From a virus: a DNA stretch of 37,061 nt. The DNA lies in IMG/VR virus record IMGVR_UViG_3300044673_000103, positions 1 to 37,061 of that record; one strand, given 5' to 3'. This document shows, piece after piece, positions 15,556 through 24,500 of the stretch (position 1 is its first letter; every line of letters starts with the position of its first letter). Under the pieces are notes generated by a model. It was not told the DNA's origin and made no database searches. It saw only the letters and a list, made by a program, of their open reading frames with translations. The position numbers and the translations under genes were made by a program.

Positions 15556-15789
15556 CTAGTCCTCGTCGTAGTTGTCGGTGTAGGTGAGTCCCGATGCCGT
15601 CGTGAGGTCCTTCAGCGCGATCCGCCTGGCGGATTCGATGGCCGAAGAGGGAGACGAGCATCCCCCGGTGGTTCCGACGTACTTGCCTTCGGGTGAGTAG
15701 ACCTTGGCGCGGTAGGGGCGGCGGTTACCGGACCACGACTCGACCTTGACGGTGTAGCCGTTTCCGATCTGCTTGTTGGTGGTGGTCAT
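15556..15789 (-). CDS. Small protein, first gene of the leftward early operon (77 aa)
   Basis: A beta-rich basic N-terminus (GYTVKVESWSGNRRPYRAKV) is followed by SPSSAIESARRIALKDL and an acidic end. AAGGAG lies 7 bases before the ATG. It is the first gene after the leftward promoter. The fold resembles small DNA- or RNA-binding domains, but there is no firm match. Confidence 0.75.
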   Translation of the reverse strand: MTTTNKQIGNGYTVKVESWSGNRRPYRAKVYSPEGKYVGTTGGCSSPSSAIESARRIALKDLTTASGLTYTDNYDED

Positions 15790-15843
15790 TGGGTTCTCCT
15801 TCGGGGTTCGTGTGCGTGTCTCTTTCTGTTTCCGTATACCTAT

Positions 15844-15872
15844 ACCTTACAGCCCCCCCGAGAAGGAGTCAA
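15844..15872 (-). promoter_or_regulatory. Leftward early promoter
   Basis: On the minus strand TTGACT (15872-15867) stands 17 bases before TAAGGT (15849-15844). The spacer contains a run of seven G. Downstream is a repeat GGTATA-GGTATA (15846-15835) that could be an operator. This promoter would start the long leftward early transcript. Confidence 0.65.
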
Positions 15873-15911
15873 GCGCCGTCTTACAAATAGTTGAAGAAAG
15901 TTAAGGGACGG

Positions 15912-15940
15912 TTGACCACATCCCGAATCGGTAGTAAGGT
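15912..15940 (+). promoter_or_regulatory. Rightward promoter of the regulator genes
   Basis: TTGACC at 15912-15917 and TAAGGT at 15935-15940 are 17 bases apart. The start would fall near 15947, about 16 bases before the ATG at 15963. The -10 box is identical to that of the opposing promoter. Confidence 0.65.
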
Positions 15941-15962
15941 ATCGCCATACAAAGGAGCCACG

Positions 15963-16196
15963 ATGCCTACCGATTCCCCTCTCAAGGCCCTTCGCCTTTC
16001 CCGAAACCTCTCCGTCTCCCAGCTCGCCATGATGGTCGGGCGGTCACGGGTCGCCGTCTATGGATGGGAGATCGGGGCGAACCGTCCGACCCGCTCCAAC
16101 CTTCTCGCCGTTTTCGACGCGCTGGAGGCCACCGAAGACGAGCGGGCGGCTATCCTGCGGTGGGTTTCGCTTCCTCTCCAGCCTGTTGCGGGGTGA
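15963..16196 (+). CDS. XRE-family repressor-like protein (77 aa)
   Basis: The compact helix-turn-helix domain covers most of the protein: ALRLSRNLSVSQLAMMVGRS then VAVYGWEIGANRPTRSNLLAVF (about 9-50). AAGGAG stands before the ATG. The frame continues upstream but lacks a site. It is the first gene of the rightward transcript and probably binds the shared operator region. Size is like that of small Cro/CI-type DNA-binding proteins without a cleavage domain. Confidence 0.85.
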   Translation: MPTDSPLKALRLSRNLSVSQLAMMVGRSRVAVYGWEIGANRPTRSNLLAVFDALEATEDERAAILRWVSLPLQPVAG

Positions 16197-16199
16197 GCC

Positions 16200-16421
16200 A
16201 TGTTTGGTGAATACGTCCTCCGCGCCCGCCTAGCCGCCCACCTTTCTCAGGCGCACCTGGCCATTCGAGCCCGATGCACCCGAGCCCAGATCGCCCACCT
16301 CGAGCACGGAAGGATGAAGCCTCCGCTCCTCCTCACCCTCCGCCTGTGCGAAGTCCTCGACCTCGACATCTCCGAGGTCGCGCATGAGATCGCCGCTGAC
16401 GAGGCGACGGTGACGGAGTAG
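16200..16421 (+). CDS. Second XRE-family HTH protein (73 aa)
   Basis: LRARLAAHLSQAHLAIRARC then TRAQIAHLEHGRMKPPLLLTLR (about 7-48) is a standard XRE helix-turn-helix. The C-terminus is short and acidic (EIAADEATVTE). It begins 3 bases after the first regulator's stop, with GGGGTGA as ribosome site, so both are made together. It may be an antagonist or partner of its neighbour. Confidence 0.85.
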   Translation: MFGEYVLRARLAAHLSQAHLAIRARCTRAQIAHLEHGRMKPPLLLTLRLCEVLDLDISEVAHEIAADEATVTE

Positions 16422-16439
16422 ACTGCCTGAGAGGCCCGA

Positions 16440-16697
16440 ATGGATACCCTCTCCTACATCTCTCTGATGACCCGGGTAGCGTCCGACATCTCGGTGATGG
16501 ACGATGGCGTGCAAGCCCGGATCGGTGCGCTCGCCGGCCGGAAGCGCGTGCGCGTCGAGGAGCTTCGGGAGACGCTACGTGAGCTGTCCTGGAGCCTCTC
16601 GACACAGAGCCTCATGGCGACGTCGGCGCTCTCCCATGCGGTGGCGCAGGAGGAGCGGCTGCAGGCCATCGAGGAGCGCCTGCGGGAGAAGGGCTAG
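16440..16697 (+). CDS. Hypothetical helical protein (85 aa) after the regulators
   Basis: Residues 30-85 form a likely coiled coil (RVRVEELRETLRELSWSLST and HAVAQEERLQAIEERLREKG). GAGAGG precedes the ATG. It is the last gene of the rightward unit and ends in convergent contact with the leftward lysis-region gene; the two stops share CTAG. It could be a co-regulator or antitoxin-like protein, but there is no match. Confidence 0.7.
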   Translation: MDTLSYISLMTRVASDISVMDDGVQARIGALAGRKRVRVEELRETLRELSWSLSTQSLMATSALSHAVAQEERLQAIEERLREKG

Positions 16698-16969
16698 AGC
16701 AGCCCGAAGCCCTTGCGGACGCCTTCCCTGTGAGCCATGGACAGGCCCATGAACCAGGTGCGGAAGGTTCCACCGATGGCGACCACGGCGTCCCCGAAGT
16801 CGTCGGCGTCACCGCTCGCGGCCTTCAGCGCCTCGTAGTCGCTCTGGACGATGGCGGGAGAGGTCGTCTCGGTGTTGTTGTTGCCCTGGTGAACCCGGAT
16901 CGTGCAGTCCTCGAAGGTCCCGTCCTGGCTGTGGGGCATCACGTAGATGTTTCCGACTCCGAAGCCCAT
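16694..16969 (-). CDS. Hypothetical protein (91 aa) at the end of the late operon
   Basis: A soluble protein with IYVMPHSQDGTFEDCTIRVH (about 8-27) and a C-terminal GGTFRTWFMGLSMAHREG. AAGGAGG lies 5 bases before the ATG. No membrane segment. It follows the lysis genes and may be part of that cassette. No family was recognised. Confidence 0.7.
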   Translation of the reverse strand: MGFGVGNIYVMPHSQDGTFEDCTIRVHQGNNNTETTSPAIVQSDYEALKAASGDADDFGDAVVAIGGTFRTWFMGLSMAHREGVRKGFGLL

Positions 16970-17149
16970 CTAGGCCTCCTTCCTGGTGATGAGGACTTCG
17001 CGCTTGCGCTCGACGTCCGGTGAGGGAAGCCGCTCGATGTCCTTTCGGCACTCGGCGGCGATGTCGGGGCGACCCATGGACTCGGCCGCCTTGGCGATGG
17101 TCCCGAGGAGGGAGGCCGCGAGGATGGCGGATTGGCTGGCGTGTCTCAT
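16970..17149 (-). CDS. Hypothetical small protein (59 aa)
   Basis: A helical protein beginning MRHASQSAILAASLLGTIAK and ending RKREVLITRKEA, soluble or weakly membrane-associated. The ATG overlaps the stop of the holin candidate as ATGA, and its stop is followed directly by the next ATG. The coupled junctions support it; no family was recognised. Confidence 0.6.
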   Translation of the reverse strand: MRHASQSAILAASLLGTIAKAAESMGRPDIAAECRKDIERLPSPDVERKREVLITRKEA

Positions 17150-17394
17150 GGCTTCGATTCCTCGGCGGTCGTGATCGCGGTGTTGACGCCTGGGAGGCTC
17201 ACGGCGCGATAGTAGCCAGTGGCCGCAAGGACGCCAACGAGGAGCGTGAACAGCCCCGCTATGGTCATGCGCTGGTTGTAGCGCACCTCACGGGTGAGGT
17301 TCTCCAGGTCGGCCGAGAGGGCGGCGTAAGCCCCTGCGGCCTGCTTGGTGGCCTCGAGGAGGAGCTCCAGGTGTTCGGAGGTCGCGGGAGGCAT
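17146..17394 (-). CDS. Holin candidate with one membrane span (82 aa)
   Basis: The N-terminal half is a helical/coiled part (ALSADLENLTREVRYNQR). Residues about 44-62 form one strong membrane span (TIAGLFTLLVGVLAATGYY), followed by a short polar tail. The layout, a cytoplasmic coiled coil and one C-terminal span, is like XhlA-type holin partners. It lies three genes after the endolysin. It could instead be an anti-holin. Start is two bases after the previous stop. Confidence 0.6.
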   Translation of the reverse strand: MPPATSEHLELLLEATKQAAGAYAALSADLENLTREVRYNQRMTIAGLFTLLVGVLAATGYYRAVSLPGVNTAITTAEESKP

Positions 17395-17396
17395 CG

Positions 17397-17582
17397 TCAG
17401 TCCACGATGGCCACGCCGATGGCGACGACGAGTCGCCCGGCGGCCTTGAGGATCTCGCCGAGCTCGGCGCGGGAGACCTTCTTCCCCTTCTCCCCGTCGG
17501 GGTCGAGGGAGGTTTGGATTCGGCGCACGAGGTCGAGAGCGGCTTCTGTGACGGCGGGGATGTCGGAGAGGGACAGCGGCAT
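17397..17582 (-). CDS. Small protein in the lysis cassette (61 aa)
   Basis: Starts MPLSLSDIPAVTEAALDLVRR, continues with a charged stretch (DGEKGKKVSRAELGEI) and ends in a hydrophobic LVVAIGVAIVD. AGGAG precedes the ATG. The C-terminal hydrophobic end may insert in a membrane. A lysis role is inferred from position only. Confidence 0.6.
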   Translation of the reverse strand: MPLSLSDIPAVTEAALDLVRRIQTSLDPDGEKGKKVSRAELGEILKAAGRLVVAIGVAIVD

Positions 17583-17590
17583 GGTGGCTC

Positions 17591-17674
17591 CTAGTAGCGA
17601 GGAGGAATCCGGGGGATGACGACAAGGCCAACGATCATGGCGAGGATCGCGGTAAGGAGAAGGAGGGCGTCCAT
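17591..17674 (-). CDS. Very short membrane protein (27 aa), small holin candidate
   Basis: A single membrane span almost fills the peptide: MDALLLLTAILAMIVGLVV then IPRIPPRY, with basic residues at the C-terminus. The ATG shares one base with the endolysin stop (TGATG), which gives coupling. Very small single-span peptides next to endolysins often act as holins or membrane-disrupting lysis proteins. It is below normal annotation size, so it needs evidence from expression. Confidence 0.5.
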   Translation of the reverse strand: MDALLLLTAILAMIVGLVVIPRIPPRY

Positions 17675-18180
17675 CACGACACCAGCCCGGCAGCGACCGC
17701 AGAGGCAACCTCCCGGATCGCGTCGTCGGTGGGGGTTGGGGAGACGGACCACAGTTCGAGGAGCACGCCACAGATCGGCCGCGGGCTGGCGGTGATGCGG
17801 GCGATGGTCCCGCCCGTGCGTTCGTATCCGGCGGTTCGGACGGAGAGCGGCACCGTGCAGTAGCACCGGGTATCGACCTCGTGGGCGATGCGGTAAGCCG
17901 CGTGGGTGCCCTCGGTACTCGTGGGGTTGTAGAAGGTCAGCCCCCTGGAGGCTCCCACGTTGGCGTGACAGGCGAGGTAGAGGGCGCTGGTGAACTCGTC
18001 CTCTCGGTCGAGGACCCACGACTGCGCCTCGAAGCTGTCGAGGGCGTCAGGCGTGCGGACGTAGGGTAGGCCGGCGGCGGTGAGGAGGCTCTCCAGCTCG
18101 TCCACGAAGACGCCTACCTGCCTCCACTCGTCGGGAGCGCCTCCATCGGTGCGGTGGCCGCGGTCGAGGTAGATCAGCAT
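17674..18180 (-). CDS. Endolysin, N-acetylmuramoyl-L-alanine amidase (Amidase_3-like)
   Basis: Likely cuts the amide link between muramic acid and the peptide stem of peptidoglycan. It is a single-domain protein of 168 residues. The zinc site is suggested by IYLDRGHRTDGGAP (His9), Glu18 nearby, and YLACHANVG (His72); the final glutamate is in GVLLELWSV. These are the usual Amidase_3 elements in order, with DRGH in place of DxGHGG. There is no signal peptide or cell-wall-binding domain, so release needs a holin. Small membrane genes follow directly. Confidence 0.85.
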   Translation of the reverse strand: MLIYLDRGHRTDGGAPDEWRQVGVFVDELESLLTAAGLPYVRTPDALDSFEAQSWVLDREDEFTSALYLACHANVGASRGLTFYNPTSTEGTHAAYRIAHEVDTRCYCTVPLSVRTAGYERTGGTIARITASPRPICGVLLELWSVSPTPTDDAIREVASAVAAGLVS

Positions 18181-18189
18181 GGCTTCACC

Positions 18190-19296
18190 CTACCAATAGC
18201 AGATCACGATTCGGCCAGATCCGCCGTTCGCTCCGGCACCTCCGACCGTCGTACCTCCGCCTCCACCTCCGCCGCCGCCACCGACGAGTCCGGTTCCTCC
18301 GGCGTAGCCGGTCCCTCCAGAATTCGTGGCGCCACCGGCTCCGCCGTCTCCGTCGAGAGACCCAGAAGCACCGTTCCCGGCCCCTCCAGCGGGTCCGGTC
18401 CCGGCGGTCACGGAACCCCTGTTTCCGCCGTTCGCGCCGTTGTGATCTACGTTGTCAGTGTTCAGATAGGCTCCGCTTCCACCACCGCCCGATGCCTCGG
18501 TGCTCGATCCTCCGGCGTTGGAATAGTTGGAACCGAACCCGCCGCCTCCAGCGCCTCCCCACTCGGAACACCCGCCGACGGCCTGATAACCACCAGTCGC
18601 GCCGGTTCCTCCGCTCACTGCGGCGCCCGGGGCGCCCGGCTTTCCGCCGGTCCCACTGTCCTCGCCGAGAAGTCCAGCGCTTCCAGTACCGCCGCCTCCA
18701 CCTCCGCTTCTGCTCCCGGTCGCGGTCATGCCGGCCTTTCCGCCCCCACCGCCATAGGCCGTGATGGGGCCGAAGGTCGTGTCACCGCCCGTCGTTCCGC
18801 TCGTACCGTTCGTCGCAGAGCCGCCGGGACCGCCCTGGCCAGCCGCACCGACGCTGTAGGCGACAGTCGCTCCTACGGCTCCGAGGTCGGCCCGCCGGAA
18901 GGTCTGTCGCTTCCGAGCGCCGCCTCCTCCACCAGTGCCGCTGCGTCTCACGGTTCCGGCGTTTCCACCGGCTCCACCGCCACCACCGCCACCAGCGCCG
19001 ATGATGTCCACGAGCACGAATTCGCAGTCTGGGATCGTCCAGTTTCCCGATCCGGTGTCATAGGTCGTGACCGTCGCTGTCGCTGGTGCAGCGCTTCCGA
19101 ATCCCGTACCGGAGTCGGTGAGGACGTTGTTGGCCGTGCCAGGAGCAATCTCGTCGTAGTCCCCCGACCCGTCCCTGACGATGGCAGCTCCAGCGGTTCC
19201 GCCAGCACGTGGGATGGAGGCGGCCTTGGCGGCGGCTTCGGCGGCGGCGAGGTCGGACCACGAAGGGAGGCCGAGGGGACGGATTGGGGTAGCCAT
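18190..19296 (-). CDS. Glycine-rich tail adhesin/fibre protein
   Basis: A 368-residue protein. The N-terminal ~90 residues are a helical, fibre-like base (SWSDLAAAEAAAKAASIP). After WTIPDCEFVLVDIIGAGGGG there is a long domain of Gly-rich blocks, ending in GGSGRIVICYW. This plan is known from glycine-rich phage adhesins, where Gly helices pack side by side and the tip loops contact the receptor. It lies between tail-fibre-like genes and the endolysin, as expected for a tail-tip component. The start shares one base with the preceding stop. Confidence 0.75.
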   Translation of the reverse strand: MATPIRPLGLPSWSDLAAAEAAAKAASIPRAGGTAGAAIVRDGSGDYDEIAPGTANNVLTDSGTGFGSAAPATATVTTYDTGSGNWTIPDCEFVLVDIIGAGGGGGGGAGGNAGTVRRSGTGGGGGARKRQTFRRADLGAVGATVAYSVGAAGQGGPGGSATNGTSGTTGGDTTFGPITAYGGGGGKAGMTATGSRSGGGGGGTGSAGLLGEDSGTGGKPGAPGAAVSGGTGATGGYQAVGGCSEWGGAGGGGFGSNYSNAGGSSTEASGGGGSGAYLNTDNVDHNGANGGNRGSVTAGTGPAGGAGNGASGSLDGDGGAGGATNSGGTGYAGGTGLVGGGGGGGGGGTTVGGAGANGGSGRIVICYW

Positions 19297-20036
19297 CAGA
19301 CGCTCCGACGAGGCAGGAGGATGACCACGCCGGTCTCGTTGATGTCGCCGGCGCCCGTGACCGAGTAACGGAGCCAGAGCTTCCCGGCTGCGTCAGCCTT
19401 GGCGGGCATCCCGAGGCCGCCATAGGGGTATGCCGCGCCGTCAGCGATGGCCGGGGCGGTCGGCTCTTCCCAGGCCAGATCAGCCGCTGCCCCACCCGTG
19501 GCCTCGTAGATCCTGCGCCGCCTCGCCGTCGCGGCCCCGCCCGTGGTCGCCGGTGTCGAGCGAACGGCTGCGATGACGTACTCGCCATTCGGGGTCAACC
19601 CCGTGATTTGGACCTCGCCGCCATCCACGACACCGACTGCCGCGAAGGTCTTGCGGAGGACCTTACCGTCAGCGTCGAGGTTCTGGACCGCGGTTTTGAT
19701 GTCGGACGCGGAGGACTCGACTACCGTGAGCTTGCCCGAAGCGTCAACGGCGACCTGCCGTTGGTTCGCACCCTCGATGCCGATGACCTTGGCCTGGAGA
19801 GAGCCGCCCGTCAGGGTTCCGTCGAGGGCGTAGCCGGTGGGACCGCCGCTCTTGATGTTGACGTCCAGGGCGTTGCCCGTCTCCCCGATCTTATCCCAGG
19901 CGGCCCCGCTCCACCCGTAGGCGTTCGCGTGGTTCGAGGAGCCCGACAGCACCGCCCCGATGCTGTATTGGAGGAGGGCGTCGTAGTCGGCGCCGAGGAT
20001 TTGCAGTTCGGTGTTTCGGAACGTTGGCAGTGGCAT
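19296..20036 (-). CDS. Tail tip/fibre-associated virion protein
   Basis: A 246-residue, Gly/Ala-rich beta protein. It opens with LPTFRNTELQILGADYDALL and contains GWSGAAWDKIGETGNALDVN, DASGKLTVVESSASD and TGAGDINETGVVILLPR. Such short repeats of polar beta strands are typical of fibre or baseplate-wedge proteins. AGGAGCTACC precedes the ATG. No enzyme motif. A role in receptor binding is inferred from its place. Confidence 0.65.
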   Translation of the reverse strand: MPLPTFRNTELQILGADYDALLQYSIGAVLSGSSNHANAYGWSGAAWDKIGETGNALDVNIKSGGPTGYALDGTLTGGSLQAKVIGIEGANQRQVAVDASGKLTVVESSASDIKTAVQNLDADGKVLRKTFAAVGVVDGGEVQITGLTPNGEYVIAAVRSTPATTGGAATARRRRIYEATGGAAADLAWEEPTAPAIADGAAYPYGGLGMPAKADAAGKLWLRYSVTGAGDINETGVVILLPRRSV

Positions 20037-20056
20037 GGTAGCTCCTGGGGATCAGT

Positions 20057-21571
20057 CTACAGGATGAGGAGGGACAGCGCAAGATCTCCGCGGTCGGATA
20101 GCGTGCGGGAGGCGACGAGGCAGACAGAAGCGTCGATGTCGGCCTCGTCGTCGGTGAGGAGAACGACATCGCCGAGATTGATGGGCAAGTACGATGTGAG
20201 GTAGAGAGAGACAGAGCGACGAGGAACCGAGAAGGCGTTTACCCGCCACATGGCTACCTGAACCGCGGCCCGTTCCGATGCGATACAAAGGGCCTCGATT
20301 GTCTCGGCCCTGACCCCGTCGTCGCCCACGAGGTCATCCCGAAGCGAGTCCTGGGAGAGTCGCGCCGCCTTGCACCCGTGCTGGCGGTCGTCATCCTCGG
20401 GGTAGCCGCAGACGGTGACAGACTCCTCGGTGTTCCCCGTGACGGCGTTTCGCGCATAGGTGACGGTGCAGGAGTTGATAGGCTCTCCCTCGTAGGTCAC
20501 GAGGTCGTCACGGATGACACCGGCTCCGACGCGGAGATGGTAGGTAGCCTGTTCGGCAATCGCGTCGAAGCGCCACGGGATCAGCCGAATGCCGCCGCCG
20601 GCCGAGACCACGGAGACGGGAAGCAGCGGGAGGATGTGATACGACACCCACTCCCACGGGCTCGTTTGCGCCTCGATGTCCACGACGACGATCAGCCAGT
20701 CGAAGAGAGGGGCGACGGTTCGAACCTGTCCCCAGTCCACCCGGATGCCGGATTGAGCCAGCGCCCATAGGATGACCTGGCCGGCGCCCTGGAGTTCCGC
20801 GCCGTCCGTGTTCGGGCGGCCTCCAGCGGTGGGCCACGCGATCCCGTATTCGTCCTCTGTGGCAAGCCCGGCCGCCGCGATGTTGAGCATGGAGCATCGG
20901 CGCTCCATCCCGTCGTCCTGCTCCGAGACGGCGACAGTTGCGGAGGTACCGGACGAGTCGTAAACCGTCACGCTTGAGGCGAGCACGCTATGACCAGCGA
21001 GAAGAAGGAGATCGGCGGCAACCTTCGGGGCGACTGAACCTGATATGTCTCGCTCTATCGCCGCCCTCCCGGTGATGTGCCCAGGAAGCCCGGCGATCTG
21101 CGGGTAGCATCGGCCCATGTTTCCGGCCGGCGCGGTGGGCCACGTCTCCAGCGAGATGAAGGCCGAGGCGTCAGGAAACAGGCGCGTGTCTGTGTAGGGC
21201 AACTCTTCGAGGCTCGCCCGCACGGGCTCGTCAGGGCCTCCGTACTTCGGCTCGTTTAGCCGGCCGCGGATGAGCACGAGGCGGTCCGCGTAGTCCGACT
21301 CCCCATCCCACAACGAAAGCTCCCCCGTGGCCGCGGCAAGGTCGTGACCACCGGAGACGAGTCGGGAGACGCCTGGACGAGGCCACGGGAGAGCGAGGGG
21401 AACGGATCGGAGTTCTGGGATCTGTTCGAGGATGGTCGTCGTCTCTTCGAGGTCGTCAACCTCGAGGCCGCCGAGGTGGGGCACCGGGGCCGAACCGTCG
21501 AGCGGGGTGCACGGCTCCGATGCCCACCTCCAGGTGGTACCGGCGTAGGCGAGGGAGAGGAGCCAGATCAC
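20057..21571 (-). CDS. Tail tip/baseplate-hub-like protein
   Basis: A 504-residue protein. It begins with a hydrophobic stretch (MIWLLSLAYAGTTWRW). Blocks such as GHDLAAATGELSLWDGES and a C-terminal region with SVSLYLTSYLPINLGDVVLL (GDVVLLTDDE) resemble hub or tail-tip proteins that sit below the tube. It follows the large tail protein, with a GTGA overlap. No catalytic motif was seen. Family assignment is by position and general look. Confidence 0.6.
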   Translation of the reverse strand: MIWLLSLAYAGTTWRWASEPCTPLDGSAPVPHLGGLEVDDLEETTTILEQIPELRSVPLALPWPRPGVSRLVSGGHDLAAATGELSLWDGESDYADRLVLIRGRLNEPKYGGPDEPVRASLEELPYTDTRLFPDASAFISLETWPTAPAGNMGRCYPQIAGLPGHITGRAAIERDISGSVAPKVAADLLLLAGHSVLASSVTVYDSSGTSATVAVSEQDDGMERRCSMLNIAAAGLATEDEYGIAWPTAGGRPNTDGAELQGAGQVILWALAQSGIRVDWGQVRTVAPLFDWLIVVVDIEAQTSPWEWVSYHILPLLPVSVVSAGGGIRLIPWRFDAIAEQATYHLRVGAGVIRDDLVTYEGEPINSCTVTYARNAVTGNTEESVTVCGYPEDDDRQHGCKAARLSQDSLRDDLVGDDGVRAETIEALCIASERAAVQVAMWRVNAFSVPRRSVSLYLTSYLPINLGDVVLLTDDEADIDASVCLVASRTLSDRGDLALSLLIL

Positions 21572-24500
21572 ACTACCTCCCGGATCGAGAGCGTCGGCAC
21601 CCTGACCACCTCGGTACTTCCCTCCTCTCCCTGGACGGTATCGACGGAGAGCTGAGAGACGACCTCACCCAGGAAGCCCTGCCAGCGGCGGTTGAGCGTG
21701 GCCGTCGTTCCGGCATACGGCACGCTCGGGAGGTAGGCCACGAGCTTCCCGGGTCCGGCCAGGGAGCGGACGAGGCCCTCGATCAGATAGGGGGTGTCTC
21801 GGTGCGAGGCGACGGCAACACCGGCCGCCATGTCGAGCAGGTAGTCCGGATCGCCAGCGAAGGCTCCCGAGGTGTCAACGCCGTCCGTCCACGACAGGTC
21901 AACGAGGCGTCGAGAGGGGGCGCGGGTCCGAACGGTGCGCGTCCAGTCGGCCGCCTCGGTCTCGTCCCGGTTCTGCTGCGTCTCGACCGAGCGATCCCAG
22001 GACGGCTCAAACCCGAGGACCGCCGCCCATCCAAGGAGCATCGTCCCGATCCTGAAGTCTCCGTCTATCGTGTCGTGGACTGGGATCAGGAGCCGATACC
22101 CGGTATAGTCTGCGCCGTTGAGCTTCACGAGACCGCAAACCCAGGTGGAGCGGATGGCGCCCGCGACACCTGAGGCAGGATCGGCGGGGTTGTTGACGCC
22201 CTCGAGGATGAGGCACGCCCGCTTGTGGCCTACGCCAAGGCTCCCCTCAGTGTTGTGGCTGATCCTCCGAATGGTCCCATCGTCAAAGACAAAGGACGCC
22301 CCGGCAAACTCGTCAGCGTGGATGTAGGGGCCGGCGGTCGTCCCGTCGCTCTGGATCGTGTTCCCGGTGCGCGTGAAGTGTAGCCCGGAAAGCCCGGAGT
22401 CGGTGTAGATCGTGAGGAGCGTAGTCCATGCGGCTCCGCTGTAGCCCTGGAGACGGACCTCGCGGAAGTTGACGCCAGAGAGCCATGCACCGATGATGTC
22501 ATTCCCGGGTCCGCTGTCGGCGGTGTGGTTCGGGTCGAGGCGGACGGCGATGGTCGCCTGCGTCGAGTCGTCCAGCGACCTCCAGCCGATGCGTGGGGAC
22601 GGCTCGATCTCGGGGAAGATGTTGGAGACGGGGTAGCCATAGGCCGTCGAGATGTAGGAGAGGTCTCCGAGCATTGTGGGGCCGGAGGAGGCGGCGATGG
22701 ACACGCCCTCGGCGACGTATTCGGGGGTCACGCTGTAGAGTCGTCCCTGGGTCCCGGTGACGTTGTTCTGACCTGCCGCCAGCGTCGTAGCCGCCCACGA
22801 ATCCGAGACCTCGCAGACCTGATACCACCTCGAGGTAACGGTCGCTCCGGTGACGTGCCCGAACTCGATCAGGTTCGTCCCTGCTCCGGCGGCTCCGTTG
22901 TCCGTGATGGTGGCTCCGTCAACGAGCTTCACCCAGGTCCGCTTCTCATCGCTCTGTGACCCGACGCGGTACCACGCCGAGCACTTTCCGCCTTGGATGG
23001 CGATCCTGAGAGCCACGCCCGAGGTGAGAGCGACCACGGCCGAGCCGATGGACCCGGTGGGCTCGTCCCAGACATCAAGGCCGGCCGCAGAAAGGTAGAA
23101 GGCCGCCTGATACCAGGAAGCGCCGTCGTCCAGCCGGAGGCGCAACACGCAGTCTCCAGCGAGGTTCGAGCCGCCGGAGATGACCTTGACGTATGCTTCG
23201 GCTTGCATCCCCTCCGCTACGCTGCCGGTGGGGTGTTGATGGTAGTAAACGGTCGTGGCGGGTCCAGCCGACACGAGGTTGAGGTACCCTAGGGCGATCC
23301 CTTCGGTACCTCCCGCGCTCGTCGTCGTCCAGCCGCAGTCACCGGGGAGGTCGAACGGAAGGTAGGTCAGCGACCACGACGCCTGATCGGGCCAGCGCCC
23401 CGCGGAGCCGATGTAGTTCTGCATCGTGCAGGCGGAGTAGCCTCCGAGGTAGGCACAGCAGAGGGAGTCGTCCTCGTCGCCAGGGTTGGCGTAGAAATTG
23501 TGGAGGACGGCGATCCGGCCGTGCTGCCAGGTGCCTGCGAGGTTGCGGGGGTGGGTGTCATCGTCGCACCATACCCACCACGCACCTATTGGAAGGCCAG
23601 AGGTACCTTGGGGTGCCACCGCTTCCCAGGTCCGTCCTCCGTCTCTGGAGTAGCCCACGACAGCATGGTCCTGATCGTCGGGATGGTCGATCTGACGCCC
23701 GAGCATATAGACCGTTCCGTCATCAGCCAGAACTAGGGATAGGTCTCCGTCTACCAGCGTTCCAGCGGACCATATACCCCACGACTCAATAGCCCATGTC
23801 GTGGCGGTAGCCGTCCAGTCGCTAATGTCGCTATCTGCGGACGGGATTCGACGGACAACCGGAAGCGTTACATCCCGAGGTACGATAACGACGAGGAAGG
23901 CAGAGTCCACCCACACAACGTCATGAAGCGCGGAGCCGTCCGTGCTCGTTGCGGTGAGAAGTCCAACACGGTCGAAGTTCACCCCGTCATCCGTTGAGCA
24001 GTAGTGGCTCAGGTTGTCGAGATCGACCGCGGGACCTGCATCAATGGTGGTCGCGAAGAGGGCGACCTGACCACGGCCATAGCAAGCCCGAAGGCGGCCG
24101 AGACCGAGCGATGAGGAGATCGCTACCCGAAGCCCATGCCTCGTCGCTACGCTCCAGGTCAATCCTCCGTCATCGGAGAAGTTGACATAGAGCTGCCCGG
24201 CCGCCTCGAGCCACGAATAGCACATGACTCGGCCGGAGGGAAGCAGGCAGAGACAGGGATAGAGCCCGTCCGTCACGCTGTCCACCTCACGGACCATGAC
24301 GGAGGAGACTACGCCTGTCGAGGCGTTCCGGCGGTAGGCCCTGACCTGGTAGGTCGTTCCTGGAGGAGCCGCCGTCCTCCACTCGACCTGTGCAACGGCA
24401 AGGATGGTTCCATCGGAGAGGGTGATCGCATGGGGATTGATGGCGGCACGGGCGCCTGACAGTGCGGTGCCGTCATCCCATGCCCACGCCTCCCACCCGG

